The position numbers and the translations under genes are program-made. A DNA stretch of 5,139 nucleotides from an uncultured Roseburia sp. Lineage in GTDB: Bacteria > Bacillota > Clostridia > Lachnospirales > Lachnospiraceae. Location: NCBI GenBank assembly GCA_947057405.1, contig CAMSEJ010000191.1, forward strand, positions 1 to 5,139, given 5' to 3'. Below, piece by piece: positions 1 to 5,139 of this stretch. The first letter of the stretch is position 1, and the number at the start of each line of letters is the position of its first letter. The notes under the pieces were generated by a model. The model was given only the letters and a program-made list of their open reading frames with translations, made no database searches and was not told the origin of the DNA.

Positions 1-31
1 ACTCTTTCCCTACACGACGCTCTTCCGATCT
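1..31 (+). other. Illumina TruSeq adapter contamination (not genomic)
   Basis: The first 31 bases read as the last 31 bases of the standard Illumina TruSeq universal/read 1 adapter, ending in the familiar GCTCTTCCGATCT at 19-31. I recognise this from memory and see no mismatch. Biological sequence should be taken to begin at about base 32. The adapter points into the contig, as expected when an untrimmed read end was assembled at a contig terminus. Whatever lay upstream in the genome is therefore not represented here. Confidence 0.97.
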
Positions 32-132
32 CCACCAAGTGTGGAATACATCTGCCGGAAAGCATTTTTCAAACACGCTCTAGAGAGTAACTATATATTT
101 AAGCGTCAGTGCGGGATTTTGTTCGTAAAAAC

Positions 133-161
133 TGGAAATCCATAGAGAAATGTGGTAAAAT
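133..161 (+). promoter_or_regulatory. Putative sigma-A-type extended -10 promoter for the glycosidase gene
   Basis: A -10 hexamer TAAAAT (156-161) is directly preceded by TGG (153-155), the extended -10 pattern. A 17-bp spacer separates it from a -35-like TGGAAA (133-138), which matches TTGACA at four of six positions. Transcription would start near 168 and give a leader of about 38 nt before the RBS and ATG. The rest of 32-205 is AT-rich and holds no credible gene. An 8-bp palindrome CTCTAGAG at 78-85 and a second -10-like TATATT (94-99) without a good -35 are also present. I found no convincing catabolite-repression (cre) site. Confidence 0.5.
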
Positions 162-193
162 AATTTTACTATATTCATTTTTGTTACTACAAA

Positions 194-199
194 AGGAGG
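194..199 (+). promoter_or_regulatory. Ribosome binding site AGGAGG
   Basis: A perfect Shine-Dalgarno core AGGAGG lies 6 nt upstream of the ATG at 206. It decides between that ATG and the overlapping out-of-frame ATG at 202, which is only 2 nt from the core and opens a reading frame that soon stops. The ATG at 206 leads directly into a signal peptide. Confidence 0.9.
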
Positions 200-205
200 A
201 AATGT

Positions 206-304
206 ATGAACAAATGGTTGAAACGAACAATTGCCGCAATGCTGACTATTTGCATGGCAGCCGGGTGTATCTGGCCGGCAAACAAAACGGCGCAGGTATG
301 GGCC
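206..304 (+). other. Signal peptide coding region, residues 1-33
   Basis: The N terminus has K3, K6 and R7, then a hydrophobic core at about residues 8-20, then a polar stretch ending in VWA-AES. Signal peptidase I would plausibly cut after A33 or A34. An AAGC sequence (18-21) also resembles a relaxed lipobox, which would make C21 a lipidated cysteine. The classical consensus prefers Leu, Val or Ile at the -3 position, so I favour ordinary secretion. Confidence 0.8.
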
Positions 305-3300
305 GCAGAATCCGATCCGACAGACGGACTGGTCGGATACTGGACATTTGAAGGAAGCTCGGAAGCCGAACGGCTTGCCAACAAGGCGTCCGAGAAGGCG
401 GTTACGGCCGTTAAGACAGGAAACGGAGTTTCATTCGATAACGCCGGGGGAATCGGCGGAACCTCAGCGGCTTCTTTCAGCGGAGACAGGTCTTCTTACC
501 TTACGTTAAACCTGGCGGAAGCAAATCTGGGAGTAACCGCCTCCGGCGCATTTACGATCGGGCTGTGGATTAAAATAAACTCCCTGCCGGCCGACAATGA
601 AAACACCAGTATTTTTCATCAGGAAGGCGACCAAAACGGCAACGGAAGAGCCGTTCTGACCATTGGCGGAACCGGAAAGCTGGGCACATATTTGGACGCC
701 ACAAACCGCTACTGTACCGACACAATCCAGGCGGAAGAATGGCATCATGTTATGATTGCCGTTGAAGCTGCCGGAGGAGACACAAGAAACGTGCATTTTT
801 ATCTGGACGGGACAAAGACAAACCAGGAAGCTTTTACCGGGAACTTTGTAAGTGGCAGCGGAAATATCCGCGTCGGAGCGCACCGGGTAAATACGGAAAA
901 TTCTGCCGTCAACGGAATCATGGATGAAATACGCTATTATAACAAAGTCCTCAGCGCGGATACGGTAAAAGCGATTTATGAATTGCACGGAGAGGATACG
1001 GAATTAAAAGCGTTAAAAGAAGAACTGAAAACCTTAATTCGTAGGGCGGAAAGCCTTGGAGCGGATGAACTGATACAGGTAATCGCCAAAGCAAATGGCA
1101 TTCTTTCCAATGCATCTGCGGATAAAACATCTCTTGGGAATATGATTACAGAACTCTCGGATGCGATAACCGCTTATGAGAACCGGAAGCCGATTGGCAT
1201 TGAAGTAAACGAAAACGACGTAATCCGGGAGATTCCTTCCGCCATGTTTGGTATTAACCATCGTTATCACAAGTACGGATACGGAACGTGGGATAAAGAG
1301 AACCAAATGATAAAGGAAGAGTTTAATGAGCTTTCAAAAGACGCCGCATTCGGTTCCGTACGCTATCCCGGCGGTACGGTTTCCAATCTCTTTACCTGGA
1401 AAGATACGATAGGAGACGACAGGACGACGACAATCGCCGGAAATAATTTTTATTCCGACGCCGGAGAACTCCCCGTAGATCCGGCATTTGGCGTAGACGA
1501 GGCAATGACCTGGATTTATGATGATCTGAATGCGGACGCCATTTTCGTTTACGGCTTAGGACGCGGCAACCCGCAGGATGCGGCGGATCTGGTGGAATAC
1601 CTAAACGCCCCGAACGACGGCAGCAACCCAAACGGCGGCATTGACTGGGCGGCGGTGCGCGCGGCGAACGGCCATGAAGAACCTTATGGCGTGACCCGCT
1701 TTGAGTTGGGGAACGAATTTAGCGATACGGGACAAAACTACTGGATGTCCGGCCAGAGCGAGAACAGCAAAGGCGTTGTAGACCTTTACATTGAAGGCGA
1801 CGTTATGACCATTTCCGGCCAGAGAAGTTATTATCAGACCAATAACCGGGTTGCGAAAAAAGGCGACTGGCGTCCTTCCGCTTCCAAAAGCAACGGCAAC
1901 CCAAATGAAGAGCGGTATGTCTACTACGTTCCGGTTGAACCTGACACCGCAGAAGTATTTGTAGCAGGAACAAAATGGCAGATTACAGATTCACTCGACG
2001 GCGCAGGCGCGGCTGACGTATGCACGTTTGATTATGAAACGGGCAAAATTACTTTTGGCGACGGCACAAACGGCAACATTCCTGCGGCAAACGCAGAAAT
2101 CACCTGCAATTATAAGACCAGGCAGGCCGGATTTGTCGCATATTACGACGCCATGAAAGAAGTGGATCCCAATATTGAACTTTATTCCGGCATTGTTGAC
2201 CGGCTTCAGAATGAATTTATTGACAAAATGCACCAGAAAGGCTATGACGCAAAATACGACGGCGTAATTATCCATCCGTACAGTAACGGCGTTACGGGTT
2301 ATGAGGATTCTTTAGTAAAAGCAAAATCCTTTTCCAACAATATCGCGACATACAAAGATAAGATGCATACGGTAACCGGCGACGACAGTAAAAAAGTTGC
2401 GGTTTCTGAATTTGGAATTTTAAGCGTCAGCCCGGCCAGCAATTACCAGACATCCCTTGGCCATGCGATTTATATTGCAAACCATATGATTGACTGCGTA
2501 AACTCCGGTGCGGCATACCAGAATAAGCATTGCCTGGTGGATACGGCTTCAGGAAGCGATAACTTAGGCGCATGGCAGCAGTGCGTGATCCAGTGCCACG
2601 AAGGAGCAGACGGCAATCAGTTTGTATCTACGCCGTCGGCGCGCCTCTTCTCTGTTTTTAACCGGATGACCGGAAACCGGCAGGTGAGTCAGACCGTTAC
2701 GGGAAATCAGGTATTTACCGGAAGCGGTGCAAACGCGGTAAACCAGATTAACGTCTATTCCACCAAAGATGATTTTGGAAATACCTATGTCCTGGTTGTA
2801 AACAATAAAAAAGAAAGCGCTTCGTCCGTGGAGATTTCCCTGGCAGACCGGGATTTGACCGGCAAGGAAATTACTGTATGGTCTATGAGCTCTCCTGACG
2901 TTACGGATGCAAATACACTGGCCGAACCGGACAAAGTAACGGTGGAAAAAATACAGGAAACAGCTACAGGCGCGAGTCTCCCCTATACGCTGGAGCCGCA
3001 TTCCGTTTACAGTTTCAAAATTCCGGCCGAACCGGTCCGGTCCGAAAAAATCGCAAAAAGTGAAGACAGTGCAAAAGGAACCGTAACAGGCATCCCGGAA
3101 GAAGCGGCTCCCGGGGATGAAGTAACCGTTACAGCCGTTCCCAGTGAAGGGTATCAATTTACAGGCTGGTTTCAGGAATCGGACGGCGCTATGGTTTCCG
3201 CTAAACGGACTTATACCTTTACCGTTACCGCAGAACAGACGCTGATAGCACGGTTTGCAAAAAAGAAATTTACTGTCAGCGTAACGGCCCAGACCGGAGG

Positions 3301-3802
3301 AACCGTATCCTGCAGCGCGGCAGAAGCGTATTATCAGGAATCGGTTACCGTTACGGCAGCGCCGCAGGCAGATTACAGATTTGACGGCTGGTATGACGGA
3401 ACCGTTCTGGTATCACAGTCCGCTTCTTATACGTTTTCGGTTCAAAAAAATATGAGCCTGACCGCAAAGTTTACAAAAACAGAACAGACCGTTAATCCTC
3501 CGGCGCCGATCCAAAAGCCAAAGACGCCGACCGGCATCAAGGCAAAGAAAACGAAACAGGGTATTCAAATCAGCTGGAAAAAAGTAGGCGGGGCAGACGG
3601 CTATCTAATTTACCGCTCGTATCAGAAAAACAAAGGTTATAAAAAAATTGCGGAAATCAAAAAAGCCGGCACAAAGAAATATCTGGATAAGAAGGCCAAA
3701 AAAGGAAAGAAAGTTTATTACAGAATGAAATCTTACAAACTTGCAGAAGGCAAAAAAATATTAAGTACAAAATATTCCAAGATTGTCTGGAAAAAAAGAT
3801 AA
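206..3802 (+). CDS. Secreted modular glycoside hydrolase, GH51-like (putative alpha-L-arabinofuranosidase) with LamG, InlB-type repeats and Lys-rich Fn3-like tail
   Basis: Complete 1198-residue protein, probably exported to hydrolyse arabinose-containing or related glycans outside the cell. Residues 1-33 are a signal peptide (MNKWLKR basic start, hydrophobic core, VWA cleavage site). About 41-260 is a LamG/concanavalin-like domain (GLVGYWTFEG start, IMDEIRYYNKVLS end). About 262-328 is a charged helical linker. About 331-770 is a clan GH-A TIM barrel with GH51-like marks: VRYPGG (385-390) followed by W398, RAANGHEEPYG (485-495), acid/base candidate E504 in ELGNEF, H690 in IIHPYS, and nucleophile candidate E735 in VSEFG. 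A stretch of about 120 residues interrupts the barrel after E504. About 805-940 resembles the GH51 C-terminal beta domain. Two InlB-type repeats (956-1090) and a basic Fn3-like module (1106-1198) follow. There is no LPXTG motif. Alone on its strand, it has its own promoter and RBS. The fold and catalysis are well supported; the exact GH family and substrate are inference, with GH39 or an unclassified GH-A family as alternatives. Confidence 0.85.
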   Translation: MNKWLKRTIAAMLTICMAAGCIWPANKTAQVWAAESDPTDGLVGYWTFEGSSEAERLANKASEKAVTAVKTGNGVSFDNAGGIGGTSAASFSGDRSSYLTLNLAEANLGVTASGAFTIGLWIKINSLPADNENTSIFHQEGDQNGNGRAVLTIGGTGKLGTYLDATNRYCTDTIQAEEWHHVMIAVEAAGGDTRNVHFYLDGTKTNQEAFTGNFVSGSGNIRVGAHRVNTENSAVNGIMDEIRYYNKVLSADTVKAIYELHGEDTELKALKEELKTLIRRAESLGADELIQVIAKANGILSNASADKTSLGNMITELSDAITAYENRKPIGIEVNENDVIREIPSAMFGINHRYHKYGYGTWDKENQMIKEEFNELSKDAAFGSVRYPGGTVSNLFTWKDTIGDDRTTTIAGNNFYSDAGELPVDPAFGVDEAMTWIYDDLNADAIFVYGLGRGNPQDAADLVEYLNAPNDGSNPNGGIDWAAVRAANGHEEPYGVTRFELGNEFSDTGQNYWMSGQSENSKGVVDLYIEGDVMTISGQRSYYQTNNRVAKKGDWRPSASKSNGNPNEERYVYYVPVEPDTAEVFVAGTKWQITDSLDGAGAADVCTFDYETGKITFGDGTNGNIPAANAEITCNYKTRQAGFVAYYDAMKEVDPNIELYSGIVDRLQNEFIDKMHQKGYDAKYDGVIIHPYSNGVTGYEDSLVKAKSFSNNIATYKDKMHTVTGDDSKKVAVSEFGILSVSPASNYQTSLGHAIYIANHMIDCVNSGAAYQNKHCLVDTASGSDNLGAWQQCVIQCHEGADGNQFVSTPSARLFSVFNRMTGNRQVSQTVTGNQVFTGSGANAVNQINVYSTKDDFGNTYVLVVNNKKESASSVEISLADRDLTGKEITVWSMSSPDVTDANTLAEPDKVTVEKIQETATGASLPYTLEPHSVYSFKIPAEPVRSEKIAKSEDSAKGTVTGIPEEAAPGDEVTVTAVPSEGYQFTGWFQESDGAMVSAKRTYTFTVTAEQTLIARFAKKKFTVSVTAQTGGTVSCSAAEAYYQESVTVTAAPQADYRFDGWYDGTVLVSQSASYTFSVQKNMSLTAKFTKTEQTVNPPAPIQKPKTPTGIKAKKTKQGIQISWKKVGGADGYLIYRSYQKNKGYKKIAEIKKAGTKKYLDKKAKKGKKVYYRMKSYKLAEGKKILSTKYSKIVWKKR
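326..985 (+). other. LamG / concanavalin A-like domain (residues 41-260)
   Basis: The segment opens with GLVGYWTFEG and contains FTIGLWIKI (116-124), WHHVMIAVE (179-187), VHFYLDG (196-202) and IMDEIRYYNKVLSADTV (238-254). This is the usual order of marks in LamG_3-type jelly-roll domains attached to secreted carbohydrate-active enzymes. It most likely binds glycan and brings the barrel to its substrate. Ligand specificity cannot be read from the sequence. Confidence 0.85.
1760..2125 (+). other. Inserted beta-rich domain within the catalytic barrel (about residues 519-640)
   Basis: In GH51-type enzymes, the strand ending in the GNE acid/base motif is soon followed by a helix and the next strand. 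Here the helix-like segment GFVAYYDAMKEVDPNIEL (642-659) does not appear until about 137 residues after E504. The intervening region looks beta-rich and Gly/Asn-rich. It contains AEVFVAGTKWQITDSL (582-597) and GKITFGDGTNGNIP (613-626), followed by AEITCNYKT (630-638). The FGDG-x-x-G-x-x-P pattern followed by a beta strand resembles a motif I know from phage baseplate-J-like proteins. Its position next to the active site suggests a substrate-cleft or binding role. Boundaries are approximate. Confidence 0.6.
3071..3475 (+). repeat. Two tandem InlB-type (Listeria-Bacteroides-like) protein repeats
   Basis: Residues 956-1018 and 1021-1090 are divergent copies of one small beta domain. The shared pattern is G-T-V, then V-T-V-T-A-x-P, then Y-x-F-x-G-W-[FY], then Y-T-F-[ST]-V, then a closing A-[RK]-F. 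Key positions are GYQFTGWF (982-989) versus DYRFDGWY (1056-1063), and LIARF versus LTAKF. Such repeats are common spacers or adhesion-like modules in surface and secreted proteins of Clostridia. Here they sit between the catalytic part and the basic C-terminal module. The copies are too diverged in DNA to be a recent duplication. Confidence 0.8.
3521..3799 (+). other. Strongly basic Fn3-like C-terminal module (residues 1106-1198)
   Basis: After a Pro-rich hinge (PPAPIQKPKTP, 1098-1108) comes a fibronectin type III-like module: PTGIKAKK, then ISWKKVGGADGYLIYRS, then KVYYRMKSY, then YSKIVWKK. By my count it has 29 lysines and 3 arginines in 93 residues against 4 acidic residues. Lys-rich Fn3-like tails of this kind are frequent in extracellular proteins of Lachnospiraceae. 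Electrostatic retention on the anionic cell wall is a reasonable inference, since no sortase motif or C-terminal membrane anchor is present. Confidence 0.7.
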
Positions 3803-3805
3803 TAT

Positions 3806-3921
3806 AACATACAGGGGCTGTTGCAAAACGCAGATGATATACAATAAATGGACGGGAGTCTTGTGTTCCGAGTGCCATATTTTGTATAGAACGGCTATTT
3901 TGCAGCAGCCCCTTATGTTTT
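3806..3921. terminator. Possible bidirectional transcription terminator between the convergent genes
   Basis: The palindrome extends outward as AACATA (3806-3811) facing TATGTT (3914-3919), with one bulged C at 3812. It forms a GC-rich stem 10 nt past the glycosidase stop and about 50 nt past the feoB stop. On the plus strand the stem is followed by TTATGTTTTAAAT, which is moderately T-rich. On the minus strand the tail is GTATGTTATATT. The convergent layout fits termination in both directions. The long distance between arms (69 nt) and the absence of a clean T-run make it atypical for an intrinsic terminator. Confidence 0.45.
3813..3913. repeat. 101-bp imperfect palindrome with near-perfect 16-nt inverted ends (MITE-like)
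   Basis: The left end AGGGGCTGTTGCAAAA (3813-3828) and right end TTTTGCAGCAGCCCCT (3898-3913) are inverted repeats matching at 15 of 16 positions. The mismatch becomes a G-U pair in RNA. The symmetry continues inward: TATACAA-A-ATGG (within 3838-3851) faces its complement CCAT-T-TTGTATA (within 3875-3888), with a short central hairpin possible at 3853-3870. No gene is encoded inside. The GGGGCTGTTGCAAAA end resembles terminal inverted repeats of several bacterial IS families. A TA dinucleotide lies near both ends (3810-3811 and 3914-3915), compatible with but not proof of a target duplication. It may equally be an ordinary long terminator stem. Confidence 0.6.
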
Positions 3922-3968
3922 AAATGCCGAAGTGTGATTCCTGCCGTCCGGAATGCGGATTCGCCGCG

Positions 3969-5139
3969 CTACGAAATCATCCGACCGATTCCATAAACCA
4001 AAAACGTCACCGCCCAGGCGACCGCAAGCTGAAACAATGCCGTTGCCCAGGTGAAAGCCCGGCTTCCCGATTCCTTATGTACCGTGGCCAGCGCAGCCGC
4101 GCAGGGAATGTAAAGCAGGCAGAACACCATCAGGCAGAACGCGTTCAGCGGCCCGAATCCAATCTGCTCAAGCACGCCGGCAAACGTTTCCATTCCGGCA
4201 GGCGAATTGGCATTGACAATTCCAAACAGCACGGCGCAGCTGGATACAACGACCTCCTTTGCCGAGATGCCGGCAATTAACGCTACCGTAATCTGCCAGA
4301 ACCCAAGCCCAATCGGCGCAAAAACGGGCACCAGCCACCGGCCGAGGATTGCGCCGAAGCCCGTGGAGAGATCCGGCGAATACCCCTGCGGTCCAAAGTT
4401 TAATAATGCCCAGATCAAAATCGTTGCCAGAAAAATCGTTGTTCCGGCTTTTCCCAGATAATCCTTTACCTTATCCCACACATAAATTCCTACCGTTCGC
4501 AGATCCGGCATTTTATACTCCGGAAGTTCAATCAGAAGATAATTTGCCGTTGCTTTTTTGTCGAGCAGATGCAGCGCCAGCGACACGGCAATCGCGACCG
4601 CAATGCCGATCAGGTACATGGAGTATGCCACCGGCATGGCATGTTTTCCGAAAAACATCTCCGAAAATAGAATGTAAATCGTAAGCCTGGCATTGCAGCT
4701 CATAAACGGCGTTACCAGCATGACTTTGTAGCGGTCGCGCCTGCTCTCAAGCGCACGGGAAGCCATAAGGGCCGGAACCGTGCAGCCGAAGCCCAAAAGC
4801 ATCGGGATAAACGCCTTGCCGGAAAGCCCGAGGCGGCTCATAATGCCTTCCATAACGTATGCGACCCGCGCCATATAACCGCTGTCCTCCAGGAATGCCA
4901 GTGCTAAAAACAGGATGAAAATGTTCGGCAGGAACGTAACGATTGTGCCGACGCCCCCGATCATGCCGTCTACGACAAGCGATTCCATCATCTCTCCGGC
5001 ATGCAGGGCCGAAAGCCCCTGTACAGCTATTTCGCAGAGCCAGTCAATGCCCAGTTCAAAATATCCCTTTACCCAGTCGGCGTTGGTATATGTCAGAAAG
5101 AAGACGACAGCAATAATTCCCTGAAATGCCGGGATTCCC
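3969..5139 (-). CDS. feoB: FeoB ferrous iron transporter, C-terminal part (5' end beyond window)
   Basis: FeoB imports Fe2+ through the cytoplasmic membrane, with transport coupled to its N-terminal G domain. The reading frame is open from the window edge (first full codon 5136-5138) to a TAG at 3969-3971, giving 389 residues. This is roughly the C-terminal half of a family usually some 650-850 long. Visible family marks, numbered from the edge, are LEDSGYMAR (83-91), the first gate motif GFGCTVP (116-122), the second gate segment PFMSCNARL (144-152), AKEVVVSS (293-300) and YIPCAAALATVHKES (343-357). Hydrophobic membrane segments lie near 1-17, 60-82, 170-192, 231-249, 270-293, 334-353 and 363-385. 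The ATG at 4991 is internal, because homologous sequence continues upstream of it. The G domain and any feoA lie outside. No small Cys-rich FeoB-associated gene follows. The gene converges on the glycosidase gene. Confidence 0.95.
   Translation of the reverse strand, partial: GIPAFQGIIAVVFFLTYTNADWVKGYFELGIDWLCEIAVQGLSALHAGEMMESLVVDGMIGGVGTIVTFLPNIFILFLALAFLEDSGYMARVAYVMEGIMSRLGLSGKAFIPMLLGFGCTVPALMASRALESRRDRYKVMLVTPFMSCNARLTIYILFSEMFFGKHAMPVAYSMYLIGIAVAIAVSLALHLLDKKATANYLLIELPEYKMPDLRTVGIYVWDKVKDYLGKAGTTIFLATILIWALLNFGPQGYSPDLSTGFGAILGRWLVPVFAPIGLGFWQITVALIAGISAKEVVVSSCAVLFGIVNANSPAGMETFAGVLEQIGFGPLNAFCLMVFCLLYIPCAAALATVHKESGSRAFTWATALFQLAVAWAVTFLVYGIGRMIS

Noticed and set aside
32..130. 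Possible operator or riboswitch in the upstream region (8-bp palindrome CTCTAGAG at 78-85, TATATATT tract at 92-99)
   Set aside because: The palindrome is short and could occur by chance. No conserved riboswitch core or cre consensus is visible, and the region is truncated by the adapter.
109..351. Plus-strand reading frame of 80 codons overlapping the glycosidase start, with an internal ATG at 202
   Set aside because: The ATG at 202 is too close to the AGGAGG core. The frame overlaps the signal peptide and LamG start out of frame and shows no domain.
506..988. Minus-strand reading frame of 160 codons
   Set aside because: It is antisense to the LamG domain, with no start signal and no family resemblance.
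98..2433. Shared TTAAGCGTCAG in the upstream region (about 99-109) and inside the glycosidase gene (about 2419-2430)
   Set aside because: An 11-nt match in a 5-kb window is within chance expectation, and the inner copy encodes conserved residues after the nucleophile.
2564..3157. Minus-strand reading frame of 197 codons
   Set aside because: It lies wholly antisense to the beta domain and first InlB-type repeat of the glycosidase, has no RBS or recognisable domain, and is Cys/Phe/Arg-rich in the way typical of shadow frames.
3955..3967. Small hairpin GCGG-ATTCG-CCGC just past the feoB stop
   Set aside because: A 4-bp stem without a T-run is too weak to call a terminator.
3924..4280. Plus-strand reading frame of 118 codons beginning MPKCDSCRPECG, looking like a small Cys-motif protein
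   Set aside because: It has no ribosome binding site, starts inside the flank of the palindrome and runs antisense through the well-supported end of feoB. Beyond the first 12 residues the composition looks like a shadow.

Overview
The window looks like one end of a draft or metagenomic contig from a Gram-positive, Clostridia-type bacterium. A Lachnospiraceae-like gut commensal is my best guess. The signs are a strong AGGAGG ribosome binding site, a large secreted modular glycosidase with LamG, InlB-type repeats and a lysine-rich Fn3-like tail, and the style of the FeoB protein. No rRNA, tRNA or taxonomic marker is present, so the assignment is inference.

Layout. Bases 1-31 match the 3' end of the Illumina TruSeq adapter and are not organismal DNA. 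Bases 32-205 hold no gene but carry a plausible extended -10 promoter (133-161) and a textbook RBS (194-199). Bases 206-3802 (+) encode a complete 1198-residue secreted enzyme. Its order is signal peptide, LamG domain, helical linker, GH51-like clan GH-A barrel, C-terminal beta domain, two InlB-type repeats and a very basic Fn3-like module. The barrel carries an unusual insertion of about 120 residues directly after the acid/base motif. Bases 3803-3968 are a short gap between convergent genes, almost filled by an imperfect palindrome of about 100 bp whose 16-nt ends match at 15 of 16 positions. It could be a MITE-like mobile remnant, a bidirectional terminator, or one serving as the other. Bases 3969-5139 (-) encode the last 389 residues of FeoB, the ferrous iron transporter, with its N-terminal GTPase half lying beyond the window.

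The two genes are convergent and functionally unrelated. One degrades an extracellular glycan, probably arabinose-containing plant polymer or a similar glycan. The other imports Fe2+ across the membrane. I see no phage, CRISPR, toxin-antitoxin or defence system. The points most worth a second look are the insertion in the glycosidase barrel, which carries a motif reminiscent of phage baseplate-J proteins, the intergenic palindrome, and the adapter contamination.
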